Shown here in pieces: positions 19,235 through 27,974 of a stretch of 64,000 nucleotides of DNA (within the stretch, counting starts at the first letter, position 1; every line of letters starts with the position of its first letter). Below the pieces are notes generated by a model, which was given only the letters and a program-made list of their open reading frames with translations, made no database searches and was not told the origin of the DNA. The stretch spans positions 2,278,843-2,342,842 of the forward strand of contig NZ_CP007739.1 in assembly GCF_000724485.1 (NCBI RefSeq), read 5' to 3'. This stretch comes from Bacillus methanolicus MGA3. Lineage in GTDB: Bacteria > Bacillota > Bacilli > Bacillales > Cytobacillaceae. The position numbers were made by a program, and so were the translations under genes.

Positions 19235-19739
19235 TCATTCCTTTGTTAAACCTTCCTCTATTTCTTTTATAATCTCGGTGATATCCTTTCCGGTTGTATC
19301 AATTGTAAAATCGGCTGCTTCTTTGTATAAAGAAAGGCGCGCCTGAAAAAGTTCTTTGATTGCGGCTTTTTTATTCGTTTTTAGCAAAGGCCTAGAATCA
19401 TCATTTTCGATTCGTTTAAAAATTTCCTCCGGTTCGGCATATAAAAACACGACAACCCCATTTTCCTTCATCCACCTGCGGTTTTCCTCCTTAAGTACAA
19501 TGCCTCCCCCGGTTGTAATGATCGAACGATTTACTGGCATCTGTTTCAAAATCTCTGACTCAAGAAGGCGGAAGAATTCCTCTCCGTTTTCCTCGAAAAT
19601 TTGATTAATGCTTTTTTTTTACTTTTTTTTCAAGTTCCTCATCCGTATCAAACACAGGCCAATTCCATTTAGCACTCATAGATTTCCCAACCGTCGTTTT
19701 CCCCGAACCCATAAAACCGATTAAATAAATAGCTTTCAT
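19235..19739 (-). pseudogene. aroK: Shikimate kinase, frameshifted in an A9 run
   Basis: ATP-dependent phosphorylation of shikimate. The 5' frame gives MKAIYLIGFMGSGKTTVG (Walker A) and FDTDEELEKKV, then stops soon after nine A (plus strand 19612-19620). Removing one A joins it to SINQIFEENGEEFFRLLE, the GGG core motif ITTGGGIVL, the lid NDDSRPLL and the normal C-terminus. The two parts together make a full-length kinase of about 167 residues. Possible explanations: real mutation, sequencing error, or RNA polymerase slippage on A9 giving some in-frame mRNA. It lies between comGG and yqzE. Confidence 0.8.
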
Positions 19740-19752
19740 TTTTTAACCCCTG

Positions 19753-20139
19753 TCAGTTTTTTTCTACCCATTTTATCATTTTCCTAAGATCTTTGTCATA
19801 AAAAACAAATCCTAAATACTCCTCACCTGAATCTAGTTTTAATCGGAAAGTGGCTTGAATGATGCTGTTCGTTACATGATTAACTTGATAATCCACCTCT
19901 CCATGTGTATATTGAAAGACGCCATTTATAGTATTGAATTCGTTTTTTTCTTGGAGCATCTTTTCCATTTTTTTTACCGAGCTCATCATGTAATATTCTT
20001 GCTTTAAAATGCTTTCTGTTTCTCGCAAAAGTTTTTTCTCAGAAAGAAATTGTTCTGCATGAATAAGTAAAAAAACAGATAATACAAGAAATAAACTGTA
20101 TGACAACGGAAAAGTAAAACCGCGCTCATTATTGATCAT
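19753..20139 (-). CDS. comGG: ComGG-like competence pseudopilus protein
   Basis: 128 residues, N-terminal hydrophobic helix (about 7-27) after a short basic leader with a degenerate prepilin site (NERGFTF), then a soluble domain. ATG 20139 has GGAGG nearby and overlaps the comGF stop. Minor component of the transformation pseudopilus. Assigned by position and architecture; sequence is poorly conserved in this family. Confidence 0.82.
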   Translation of the reverse strand: MINNERGFTFPLSYSLFLVLSVFLLIHAEQFLSEKKLLRETESILKQEYYMMSSVKKMEKMLQEKNEFNTINGVFQYTHGEVDYQVNHVTNSIIQATFRLKLDSGEEYLGFVFYDKDLRKMIKWVEKN

Positions 20140-20609
20140 TCTATAACCTCCATATCGATAAAAGAGCATATTGCCGTTGATTTCTCAGTTCCTCTTTTAT
20201 CTGCAACAGTAATTTGCACACCATTATGGAGTTTTTGAAAATGAATAGAATGAACCTGTTGGAGCAAAACTTCATGGCCTGTAAAATCTACCCTCCTTCT
20301 CAAATTCTCACCATACATCTCATATAAAATGAGTTTTCCGTTCTTTTCCAAAAAAAGCTTGCTTCCGCTAATTTGAAGACGATCACTCATTCTTATTTCT
20401 TTTTTTACTTGGCTGACAAAAACCTCCCATTCCATCATCGCCAAACGCTTATTCAGGCTTTCTTCATGTATGACAATTTTATAAAAAATAGGAATATACG
20501 AAATAATAAGACAAAATATTGCAAAAGCAAACAGCATCTCTAACATCGTGAATCCTTTATTATTCAATCGTCTCGCATTTTTCAACTGGATGCTGAAATC
20601 TTTCCTCAA
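20136..20609 (-). CDS. comGF: ComGF competence pseudopilin-like protein
   Basis: 157 residues with prepilin cleavage motif NKGFTMLEM and a following hydrophobic helix (about 22-42). TTG start at 20609 with AGAGAGGTG about 9 bases upstream; a second in-frame TTG 24 bp downstream is possible. Overlaps comGE by 50 bp and comGG by 4 bp. A minor pseudopilin for DNA uptake. Confidence 0.87.
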   Translation of the reverse strand: MRKDFSIQLKNARRLNNKGFTMLEMLFAFAIFCLIISYIPIFYKIVIHEESLNKRLAMMEWEVFVSQVKKEIRMSDRLQISGSKLFLEKNGKLILYEMYGENLRRRVDFTGHEVLLQQVHSIHFQKLHNGVQITVADKRGTEKSTAICSFIDMEVIE

Positions 20610-20889
20610 ATTTTACACACACCTCTCTGTCCGTCTTCCAAATAATATCGTATTCATATCCGTATCTGTTCACAACTCTATTTCCAAGGACTTGTCCATC
20701 TGCAATTTTGGCCTGCACTTCTTCATAAAGGAGATGGATTGCTCCCGTTTCCATCCTTACTTTCATTGATTGGTAAGAAACCTTCATGACAAACGGGAGC
20801 AAAACACCAATAGCAAGAAGCCATATCGATAAAGATAAAAGAAGCTCTCCGAGAAAAAAACCTTCACTCTTTCGTATCTTTCGTAACAT
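20560..20889 (-). CDS. comGE: ComGE-like minor pseudopilin
   Basis: 109 residues. The N-terminus RKSEGFFLGELLLSLSIWLL is a degenerate type IV prepilin signal (Gly-Phe and a Glu at +5) followed by the usual hydrophobic helix. Overlaps comGD by 26 bp. Assigned from its place in the comG order. Confidence 0.85.
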   Translation of the reverse strand: MLRKIRKSEGFFLGELLLSLSIWLLAIGVLLPFVMKVSYQSMKVRMETGAIHLLYEEVQAKIADGQVLGNRVVNRYGYEYDIIWKTDREVCVKFEERFQHPVEKCETIE

Positions 20890-21313
20890 AAAATCGCCCC
20901 TCGCCTAGCAAAAAAGTCATACGGTATATTTCTTTTCCAATTGTGATATAAATGGATCCAAAACGGTCAATTCTCCCATCGTATGTGAATTTGAAGGACA
21001 GTTTTAACGACCCTTCCCGAACTTTAATGATTTTTGAATAGGGTCTTTCAATGATAATTTTTCCGTTTACGTAATCGTGAATTTTGTAATAATGGCTATC
21101 AGCCATAAAATTTACATGAACCTGCCGCTCGTGGGAAATCGCATATTGCTGGGCATAATAAAGGTCGGCTTCTAAGCAGGTGAAAAAGAGTGTTTTTTCA
21201 ATAAATTCATAATGGGGTTTTACCATGAAAACAGTGATAGAAGAAACAATGAGGAATAATGTTAATACAAACAATATTTCTATCAATGTAAAACCTTTTT
21301 CGTTTTTTCTCAT
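20864..21313 (-). CDS. comGD: ComGD competence pseudopilin
   Basis: 149 residues with class III signal peptide RKNEKGFTLIEI and a hydrophobic N-terminal helix; would be processed by ComC prepilin peptidase. ATG 21313 overlaps the comGC stop by 4 bp (ATGA), so the longer frame upstream inside comGC is rejected. Confidence 0.92.
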   Translation of the reverse strand: MRKNEKGFTLIEILFVLTLFLIVSSITVFMVKPHYEFIEKTLFFTCLEADLYYAQQYAISHERQVHVNFMADSHYYKIHDYVNGKIIIERPYSKIIKVREGSLKLSFKFTYDGRIDRFGSIYITIGKEIYRMTFLLGEGRFYVTKDTKE

Positions 21314-21621
21314 GAAGAGCCTTCTTTCACAGCTGCGACACCGTTCGTAATTATAACTTCTTTCCCATTTGGACACTTATCTTCTTTTTCATTAAGATAA
21401 CCTTTTGAAATCAGGTCTTTTACAGATTGAGGATAAACCTTATGTTCAATTTCGTATGCCTGGACTTGAGCCTGAACCATTTTTATGAATGCTTCACAGC
21501 CTTTATTGTTAATATTGTCATTGTGCTTTGTAATATTTGGAATCGTAATTATTAACAAAATTGAAATGACGAGCAAAACAATCAACATTTCTATTAACGT
21601 AAAACCTTTTTCATTTTTCAA
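21310..21621 (-). CDS. comGC: ComGC major competence pseudopilin
   Basis: 103 residues with prepilin motif NEKGFTLIEM, hydrophobic helix (about 7-28) and two Cys in the mature part (about 42 and 82) suited to the internal disulfide known for ComGC. Main subunit of the transformation pseudopilus. Fifteen bp after comGB. Confidence 0.96.
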   Translation of the reverse strand: MKNEKGFTLIEMLIVLLVISILLIITIPNITKHNDNINNKGCEAFIKMVQAQVQAYEIEHKVYPQSVKDLISKGYLNEKEDKCPNGKEVIITNGVAAVKEGSS

Positions 21622-21636
21622 TTTAATATCCTCCTT

Positions 21637-22674
21637 TCAAATTCCATCAAGTAAATGAAACATTGGCAATAAGACAGCAAGATACATTGACACAATCATC
21701 AAACCTATGAGGCTATATAGCAGCGGCTGAATAATTTTCATCCATCTTTCTGTTAAAGACTCTAATTTTGTCAAGCAATATTGACTAAAAAAATAAAGCT
21801 CCTGCCCAAGTTTGCCGTTTTCCTGGCCATGTTTCACAATTCTCGATAGCTCATACTCAAAAAACGGAAAAGAAGCCAAGATCATTTCAAGCCTCTCCCC
21901 TGTTGTCAGCCTTTTTTTAATTTCCGTTCCGATTTCTTTATAGAACGGCTGCCTCATATTATTTTCAAATAAGCTCAAAGCTTCAAAAATAGAAATACCT
22001 CCGGTTAACAGATAACTGAATTGAACGGAAAAATAGTGAGTATAAAGAAGTCTGAATACGGGGCCGACGAGTGGAAGACGAACAATCGATCCTTTTTGTA
22101 GAAGCTGATTCATTTTGCGGAAATACAAATAATAGTAAAAAAGGGCTAAGAGAAAAAGACAGAAGAAAACAAGAAAAACAATCGGGCCGGAATCACCCAA
22201 AAAGTATACAATTCTTGTAAAAAAATTCATTTTCAGCTGCATTGTTTGAAATAGAGATGTAAACTTTGGGAGGAGAATTCTTTCGACAAAAATGAATAAA
22301 AACAAAGTAACAGACATTAACAAAAGAGGGTAATACAAAAGCCTAAAAAGCCGTTTTAAATCTTTTTCTCTTTTTAATACCATATTACTTCCGTCAAGAA
22401 AAGCTTCAGACAGCCCGCCATGCTTCTCAGCGAAATAAACATAACCAATTAAGTTTTTATTGAAATTAAGCTTTGAAAGAATTTCATATAGAGGATAACC
22501 TTCCTTTAAATCCATGAGGCATTCTTCCATTTGTTCTTTTTTATTTCCATCCAGATAAAAAGAAATGGATTCAATTGCTTCTGATAACGGATAACCTCTC
22601 GCAAGAAGTTCACCGGTTCGTTTTAAAAACAAAGCTTGTTCTTCAACCTTCCATTTCGAGCGATTCATCATCAT
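21637..22674 (-). CDS. comGB: ComGB, inner-membrane platform protein of the transformation pseudopilus
   Basis: Type II secretion GspF family protein of 345 residues: two homologous domains, each with hydrophobic segments (about 110-140, 150-185 and the C-terminal 315-340). Start is one of three consecutive ATG codons (22674, 22671, 22668) behind AGGTGG; the first is given. Overlaps comGA by 32 bp. Confidence 0.93.
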   Translation of the reverse strand: MMMNRSKWKVEEQALFLKRTGELLARGYPLSEAIESISFYLDGNKKEQMEECLMDLKEGYPLYEILSKLNFNKNLIGYVYFAEKHGGLSEAFLDGSNMVLKREKDLKRLFRLLYYPLLLMSVTLFLFIFVERILLPKFTSLFQTMQLKMNFFTRIVYFLGDSGPIVFLVFFCLFLLALFYYYLYFRKMNQLLQKGSIVRLPLVGPVFRLLYTHYFSVQFSYLLTGGISIFEALSLFENNMRQPFYKEIGTEIKKRLTTGERLEMILASFPFFEYELSRIVKHGQENGKLGQELYFFSQYCLTKLESLTERWMKIIQPLLYSLIGLMIVSMYLAVLLPMFHLLDGI

Positions 22675-23725
22675 ACACCCACCTGTCATATTCCGATTCC
22701 TTAATATAGCCAAGTGCAATTCCTTTTTTGATCATTTCCTTTAACGTCCTGTACGAAGCCTCAAAATCTTCTCCGTTAGCTCTTCTCATGACAGAGGATA
22801 GAGCCCGGCCGTGCAAAATCTCGAAAACACTTGCTCTTTTCCACCTTCCGTACGAAAAGCAATAAGGAGAGCACTCTTCTTCGCAAAATGGACAAGTTAA
22901 TTCGACAAGACGCTGGGCAGTTACCGCTACAAGCGTTTGTTCTACTTCTAGCCAATTCACACCAAATTCTATCAGCCTGTAGATCGCTCCCTTCGCATCC
23001 CTTGTATGCATTGTGCTCAAAACAAGATGTCCCGTTAAAGCAGCCCGAACGGCAATTTTTGCTGTTTCCGCATCTCTTATCTCTCCGACCATGATAATGT
23101 CAGGGTCGTGCCGCAAAATAGCTTTTAAGCCAGCAGCATACGATACTCCCGCTTTTTCATTTACTTGCACTTGCAGAACAGAATCAGCATCTTTTTCGAT
23201 CGGATCCTCTAACGTAATCACATTTCGATTAAATAAATGGGAAGTTTCATTTAGGAGTGAATAAAGGGTAGTGGTCTTGCCGCTTCCGGTTGGTCCGGTG
23301 AAAATAATTAGGCCATGAGCGTGTTTAAGTAGCGCTAATAGTTTTCGTGTAATGCTTGGAAATAAGGATAATTGATAAAAAGGAATTTGCTTTTGCTGAG
23401 GAAGTATTCGGATAACAAGACTTTCACTACTGTTGGCAGGAAGGGTGGATAAACGAAGTCCGATTGCATCGCCATCGACTATGAAGGAAAAAGCTCCGCT
23501 CTGGGGACGCCTTCTTTCTCCGATATCCATTAAAGCCGTAAATTTAAAATGAGAGATGAGTCGGTCACATTCTTCTTTTGGGAGGTAAAGTCGAGGGACT
23601 AGACGGTTGCCCATTCGAAGCTGTATCAGGGTATCTTTTTTTCTCGGGATAATGTGAATGTCTGTAGCTTGATTTCGGACAGCATCTCTTATAATTCTGT
23701 CAGCCAACTGTTTTATTGAACTCAC
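22643..23725 (-). CDS. comGA: ComGA, traffic ATPase of the competence pseudopilus
   Basis: GspE/PilB-type secretion ATPase, about 360 residues. Walker A GPTGSGKTTTLYSL (about 130-143), Walker B with Asp box IIMVGEIRDAETA (about 195-207) and the His box THMHTR region. A Cys cluster CPFCEEECSPYC follows near residue 260. GTG 23725 is preferred because AAAGGTGG lies 10 bases upstream; GTG codons at 23740/23737 lie in that site. First gene of the comG operon, normally ComK-driven, though no clear K-box pair is seen upstream. Confidence 0.95.
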   Translation of the reverse strand: MSSIKQLADRIIRDAVRNQATDIHIIPRKKDTLIQLRMGNRLVPRLYLPKEECDRLISHFKFTALMDIGERRRPQSGAFSFIVDGDAIGLRLSTLPANSSESLVIRILPQQKQIPFYQLSLFPSITRKLLALLKHAHGLIIFTGPTGSGKTTTLYSLLNETSHLFNRNVITLEDPIEKDADSVLQVQVNEKAGVSYAAGLKAILRHDPDIIMVGEIRDAETAKIAVRAALTGHLVLSTMHTRDAKGAIYRLIEFGVNWLEVEQTLVAVTAQRLVELTCPFCEEECSPYCFSYGRWKRASVFEILHGRALSSVMRRANGEDFEASYRTLKEMIKKGIALGYIKESEYDRWVYDDESLEMEG

Positions 23726-23878
23726 AATGTAATGCACCACCTTTTCATTTTATTAATTATTATTTCGACAAGTTTCCCTGGAATTCCTTCTCAATCGGCA
23801 AATTTTTTTGAATAAATAATATCCTTTTTCAAATAATAAGGACTGCAGCTTTGTAAAGACAAAGAATAATAATTTGAA

Positions 23879-23950
23879 TGGGCTATAGACAAGCGGCAAG
23901 GCAACAGACTTTGACTCCGTGATGCGTTGGTTCGAATCCAGCCAACCCAG
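23879..23950 (+). tRNA. tRNA-Gln(TTG)-like gene, probably degenerate
   Basis: A 72-nt stretch has the layout of Bacillus tRNA-Gln: acceptor TGGGCTA, D arm with AAGCGGCAAGG, anticodon loop CTTTGAC (anticodon TTG), T arm GTTGG-TTCGAAT-CCAGC. Mismatches: two in the acceptor stem (3' side reads CAACCCA), one in the D stem, one A-C in the anticodon stem. No CCA is encoded. Either a pseudo-tRNA or a diverged copy. It lies between comGA and the divergent winged-helix gene. Confidence 0.6.
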
Positions 23951-24084
23951 TTATTTGTTCAATGTTTAGCCATTAATTTGTGAACATTTTCTAAACTTAT
24001 AGTGTTAACAGTGTTAACCTCATTCCAATGTATTTATGGCTTTATTATAATGGAAGTAACTTATTGGTCCCGAGGTGAACGAAG

Positions 24085-24786
24085 GTGGAACAAACATTAC
24101 GAATTACAAATGTTTTATCTGATCCAACACGTTATTACATTTATCAATACATTTCAAAACAGCATCAGGAAGTAACTGTGCAGGAAATTGCGGATGGCTT
24201 TAATATTCATCCAAATGTTGCAAGACTTCACTTATCAAAGCTTGAAGATGTTAACATGTTAGTTTCTGAAACAAAAAAAACAGGTAAAGGAGGAAGGCCG
24301 AGCAGATATTACCGTTTATCCGACAATGTCATTCAATTGCATTTCCCATATCGTGATTATCAGCTTTTAGCGAAAGTGGCAATACAAACAATGCTTTCTC
24401 TTGGTGAAGAAGGGAAAAAAGCACTTTATATGACCGGAAAAAAATTCGGAACAGAAAAGATTGAACAGGAAATTGCAAAGACTTCCCAAAACGGAGAAAG
24501 CCTGGATTTTGAACAAAAGCTAAATATTCTTAAAAATGCAGCAATAATTGCAGGCTTTAATCCTGAGTTTGAAGTCAATGAAGAAAAAACTAAAATTTAT
24601 TTTCAAATTTTTAATTGTCCATTCAAGGAAATAGCGATTACTAACACCAAGATCGTGTGCGGCATGCATTATGAATTCTTAAAGGGAATGTTTGAAACCC
24701 TGTTTGATTCAGTTGAATTCGTTGAAAAAGAAAATATGTTTAACGGTTGCTTGGCGTGCGCATATCAGGCATTTGTTACAAACTAA
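24085..24786 (+). CDS. Winged-helix regulator with C-terminal Cys cluster (SufR-like)
   Basis: 233 residues. N-terminal ArsR/DeoR-type winged helix (about 5-80; VTVQEIADGFNIHPNVARLHLSKLE is split over the recognition helices). The C-terminal part carries Cys in FNCPF, IVCGMH and GCLACAY, the pattern of SufR-type iron-sulfur-sensing repressors. Possible [Fe-S] or metal binding is inference. GTG start with GAGGTGAAC upstream. Transcribed away from comGA and toward yqgY. Confidence 0.8.
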   Translation: MEQTLRITNVLSDPTRYYIYQYISKQHQEVTVQEIADGFNIHPNVARLHLSKLEDVNMLVSETKKTGKGGRPSRYYRLSDNVIQLHFPYRDYQLLAKVAIQTMLSLGEEGKKALYMTGKKFGTEKIEQEIAKTSQNGESLDFEQKLNILKNAAIIAGFNPEFEVNEEKTKIYFQIFNCPFKEIAITNTKIVCGMHYEFLKGMFETLFDSVEFVEKENMFNGCLACAYQAFVTN

Positions 24787-24869
24787 ATGGAAACGGTTAT
24801 TTACTTTTCATTTACCGTTCATTTATAATATTGTAGTGATGGACTTGTTTGGTTAAAGGAGGGATACAT

Positions 24870-25115
24870 ATGGACCGTATGTACAGAGTTTTAGGATTTT
24901 GGACTGGAATCTTCGCAGTCATGTTCTATTTAGGAGACATGTATACAACGTCCCTAATTTTCTTCGGTCAAACAGGATTTTTCTTATTGTTAAGCTACTT
25001 AAAACTGTCCGAGCGTATGTATTTGTATATCTTTGGTGCATACCTGACCATTTTCTTTGCAGGGTTCACCTATTGGACGACTTTTATGATGGTGCCTGGC
25101 GCTGGCGGCCAATAA
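24870..25115 (+). CDS. yqgY: YqgY family protein (DUF2626)
   Basis: 81 residues with three hydrophobic segments, so a small integral membrane protein. ATG 24870 follows AAAGGAGGG. Conserved Bacillales family without known function; followed by its own terminator. Confidence 0.87.
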   Translation: MDRMYRVLGFWTGIFAVMFYLGDMYTTSLIFFGQTGFFLLLSYLKLSERMYLYIFGAYLTIFFAGFTYWTTFMMVPGAGGQ

Positions 25116-25137
25116 TTAAAAGAGGCCTGGACAGAAA

Positions 25138-25172
25138 AAAAAGCAATGGAGATTATCCATTGCTTTTTTTAT
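25138..25172 (+). terminator. Rho-independent terminator of yqgY
   Basis: AAAAGCAATGGA, GATTA loop, TCCATTGC, then TTTTTTT. Overlaps the end of the convergent methyltransferase gene, so probably bidirectional. Confidence 0.88.
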
Positions 25173-26262
25173 TGAATTGAAAAAGCTGATTGGGGTATAT
25201 ATGAAGATTTTTTTGTTGAATCATGATATGGAAGGATCCACTCATCTCATCCGGTAAAATTAGACTTCGGATTGCACGGTTTCGTTTGCTCGTTTCGGAG
25301 AAAGGGTTAGGATCATAGTTTTCTTCAAGCTCCTTTAACAATCCAATCGAAAGCAGAAATTCATCTTGCCTCTGTTTTATAAGAAAACGTAAGCCTAATT
25401 CCTCTCCTTCTCTTTTAAGAGCATCAAAATGAACATGGCTAGTAATATCCATTTTTCCAGGATGTTTGAGCACATCGTGAAACATCTTATGCTTGTAATA
25501 TCCCCTTAAACTTCCATCCCTTCTATGCGGCTCCATCCATTCGTCGGTTGTATACCCATAATCTGCAGTTACGACTAAGCCTTTTTCCATCATATTTGAA
25601 ATTCTGGCTAACATTCGTTCCATTTCAAGCGGGATTTCGATTCGTTGATTTTCGTTCAGTACAATTTTATTTTTTTTGATAAAACAAAGGATTTGTTCAT
25701 TATCGAGCGGTACCTTTTTTTCTATAAGTTCATTGTTTTCAACTGCAATCATTATCTCATATAACATTCCTTCATTTCTTTCGATTACGTGTACAGGAAG
25801 AGCGTCGAATAACTCATTGGAAAATACCATGCCCTTAAAAGGTTTTATTTCCTCAAAGTTGTATATTTGTTTTACATTTGGAAAATTTGTGACCAGGTCT
25901 CTTTGCTTTTTTAAATGATACGGGCTTGTTTCTACAATAAAATAACGAAGAGGCAAATGATGCTCCCGATGCCATTCTTTCAAAAATGCCATTGCGAATC
26001 TGCCGTTTCCGGCACCAATCTCGCACACAGATGAGGGCAAATCATATTCTTGAACCAATTTTCTGTACCATTTAGCAATCGCTCTTCCATATATATCAGA
26101 AATATTGCTTGTTGTAATGAAATCTCCATTTCGGCCAATTTTTTCGCCCTCTCTCATATAATATCCATGTTCAGGATGATAAAGTGCCTCGGCAATATAT
26201 TGTGCATATGAAATCATTTTTTCAGGTTTGCTTTGAATCAGCTTCTTAAGATAATGAAACAT
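25153..26262 (-). CDS. SAM-dependent methyltransferase, MidA/NDUFAF7 family
   Basis: 369-residue class I methyltransferase (DUF185 type). SAM-binding glycine loop VCEIGAGNGRFAMAFL (about 78-93), NELFDALPVHV (about 147-157, family hallmark) and TADYGYT (about 230-236). ATG with AAAGGAG upstream. In eukaryotes the family methylates an arginine of a complex I subunit; the bacterial substrate is not known. Lies between yqgY and yqgX. Confidence 0.88.
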   Translation of the reverse strand: MFHYLKKLIQSKPEKMISYAQYIAEALYHPEHGYYMREGEKIGRNGDFITTSNISDIYGRAIAKWYRKLVQEYDLPSSVCEIGAGNGRFAMAFLKEWHREHHLPLRYFIVETSPYHLKKQRDLVTNFPNVKQIYNFEEIKPFKGMVFSNELFDALPVHVIERNEGMLYEIMIAVENNELIEKKVPLDNEQILCFIKKNKIVLNENQRIEIPLEMERMLARISNMMEKGLVVTADYGYTTDEWMEPHRRDGSLRGYYKHKMFHDVLKHPGKMDITSHVHFDALKREGEELGLRFLIKQRQDEFLLSIGLLKELEENYDPNPFSETSKRNRAIRSLILPDEMSGSFHIMIQQKNLHIYPNQLFQFNKKSNG

Positions 26263-26369
26263 ATAATCTCCTTTTTAATTTTCACTATTGACATAGTGTT
26301 TACTTTATCATATTGTTAAGGTAGTAGCTTAACTATATCCCCTCCCATTATAAGAATAGAACATCCCCC

Positions 26370-26404
26370 AGAAAAACCCTTCTCCGGTGAGAAGGGTTTT
26401 TCTA
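26370..26404 (-). terminator. Bidirectional Rho-independent terminator
   Basis: GAAAAACCCTTCTC, CGGT loop, GAGAAGGGTTTTTC. It can serve yqgX on the minus strand. Confidence 0.85.
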
Positions 26405-26450
26405 ATTTGATTCGTCCTATTTTTTTGCTTGAAAATGCAGGAAAATTGAA

Positions 26451-27086
26451 TTAAAATCCATGCAAGTATGGATTCGAATCCATTTCACTGCCGACTGCAG
26501 TTTCAGGCCCATGTCCAGGCAGTATAATTGTTTCTTCCGGCAGAGTTAACAATTTATTATGAATACTTTTCAATAATTGTTCATGGTTTCCTCCTGGCAA
26601 ATCCGTTCTTCCAATACTGCCATAAAACAACGCATCCCCTGAAACCACAAATCCCGCATCTTCAAAATAAAAGGAAACACTTCCCGGAGAATGCCCCGGA
26701 GTTTCATAAACATTAAAGGAAAAATCCCCCACACTCATCTTCCCTTCACTTGTTAGAATATGATCTGCCGGTTTCATTCTGACCATCTTTCCTAACATGA
26801 AGAGCTGTGAACCGTTGAGTGCCGGATCAATTAGCCACTTCGCTTCTTTTTCGTGGATATATGCTGGAATCTCAAATTCATCTCTTATGTCATCCAGAGC
26901 CCCGATATGATCAAAATGGGCATGAGTAATCATAATCGCTTGCGGCTTTAGGTCTTTCTCTTTTATAAACTTAATTAATTTTTCTGGTTCTTCTCCCGGA
27001 TCAAAAATCAAACAATTTTTTTTCTGATTATAAACAATATAGCAATTTGTTTGCAAAGGTCCGAGAGAAAGTTGAAACCATTTCAT
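26451..27086 (-). CDS. yqgX: MBL-fold metallo-hydrolase (YqgX, glyoxalase II-like)
   Basis: 211 residues with the metallo-beta-lactamase ligand set: THAHFDHIG (about 54-62), GHSPGSVS (about 131-138), SGDALF and a C-terminal PGHGPET. Compact glyoxalase II-type enzyme hydrolysing thioesters; exact substrate not known. Normal family length. Confidence 0.92.
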   Translation of the reverse strand: MKWFQLSLGPLQTNCYIVYNQKKNCLIFDPGEEPEKLIKFIKEKDLKPQAIMITHAHFDHIGALDDIRDEFEIPAYIHEKEAKWLIDPALNGSQLFMLGKMVRMKPADHILTSEGKMSVGDFSFNVYETPGHSPGSVSFYFEDAGFVVSGDALFYGSIGRTDLPGGNHEQLLKSIHNKLLTLPEETIILPGHGPETAVGSEMDSNPYLHGF

Positions 27087-27164
27087 TAAAGCACCTCCAA
27101 TTGCTGGAATACTATCTCTATTTTACACTAATAATGAGATAATGAAAGAAAGGAACGAACAAGA

Positions 27165-27659
27165 ATGAAATTTGTGATCGGGATCGAAGCTAGTCCATTA
27201 ATTGATGAACTAACTGATTTTCGAAGTCTGTTGATGTCAGAGACGAAAATCAAGGAAATTTATGAACGTCTTTTTATATTTGATAGCCTCATCGAAGCTG
27301 AACTTGCAAAAGAAATCCTAAACGAAGGGGAAATTTTTGAAGAATGGCACAATTTAATCGTTTTTTCTGATGGACAGGAAGGAGAATGTTTTTTTGATTA
27401 TGGTTTTATCACCGGTAGTAACCAGATATACTTATTTAAGGATTTACTCTGTGCTTTTTCAATCTGTTCTGCGGATGAAAAGATGATTGAAATGGCAAAC
27501 TATCAATTAGATGAGCATCTCATTTTTAAAACGATAACTAATGAAGGGGAAATATATTTTACCGACAGACAAAATGATGAACTTGTTGAACGAATTTGTC
27601 AAGCATATGACATAGAAGTGTCATTTTTAGACCTCGACAACTTAACAAAAAAAAGATAA
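27165..27659 (+). CDS. Hypothetical acidic protein
   Basis: 164 residues, rich in Glu/Asp and Ile/Leu, no signal peptide or membrane helix. AAAGGA lies just upstream of the ATG. Conserved-looking segments (MKFVIGIEASPLIDELTDFR, FDYGFITGSNQIYLF) do not match a family I recognise. Divergent from yqgX and upstream of the DUF2759 gene. Confidence 0.65.
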   Translation: MKFVIGIEASPLIDELTDFRSLLMSETKIKEIYERLFIFDSLIEAELAKEILNEGEIFEEWHNLIVFSDGQEGECFFDYGFITGSNQIYLFKDLLCAFSICSADEKMIEMANYQLDEHLIFKTITNEGEIYFTDRQNDELVERICQAYDIEVSFLDLDNLTKKR

Positions 27660-27755
27660 AATATAACTCGAGTGTACACTAAATGTATACATATAAGTTT
27701 CACAATCATTTTATAGCATTTGCCTGATGACTATACAGTAAAGGGGGCTCATTTA

Positions 27756-27929
27756 ATGGGACTTGTTATTATTTTTGGTTTAGTAGCATTGCTTGCTGCT
27801 TATGGAACTTATAGCACAATACGAAATAAAAACTTCCTTGGACTCATTTTTGCAGCGGGTACTTTTGCTGTAATTGGCTGGTTTACAATCATGACTGCAA
27901 TCCACCACGGTATTCCTGCTTCACACTAA
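27756..27929 (+). CDS. yqgW: DUF2759 small membrane protein
   Basis: 57 residues with two hydrophobic helices (about 2-19 and 27-46). ATG 27756 is preferred because AAAGGGGG lies 8 bases upstream. Bacillales family without known function, matching YqgW by position and form. Own terminator follows. Confidence 0.82.
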   Translation: MGLVIIFGLVALLAAYGTYSTIRNKNFLGLIFAAGTFAVIGWFTIMTAIHHGIPASH

Positions 27930-27940
27930 AAATTGATTTC

Positions 27941-27974
27941 GAAAAAGACTGCCTTAACTTGGCAGTCTTTTTTT
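27941..27974 (+). terminator. Rho-independent terminator of yqgW
   Basis: AAAAAGACTGCC, TTAACTT loop, GGCAGTC, then TTTTTTT. Shared with the convergent lipoprotein gene. Confidence 0.9.

Noticed and set aside
23741..23880. Candidate ComK boxes upstream of comGA
   Set aside because: Only one imperfect AAAA-N5-TTTT-like site (ATAA-TATCC-TTTT at 23816-23828) is visible; no properly spaced partner.
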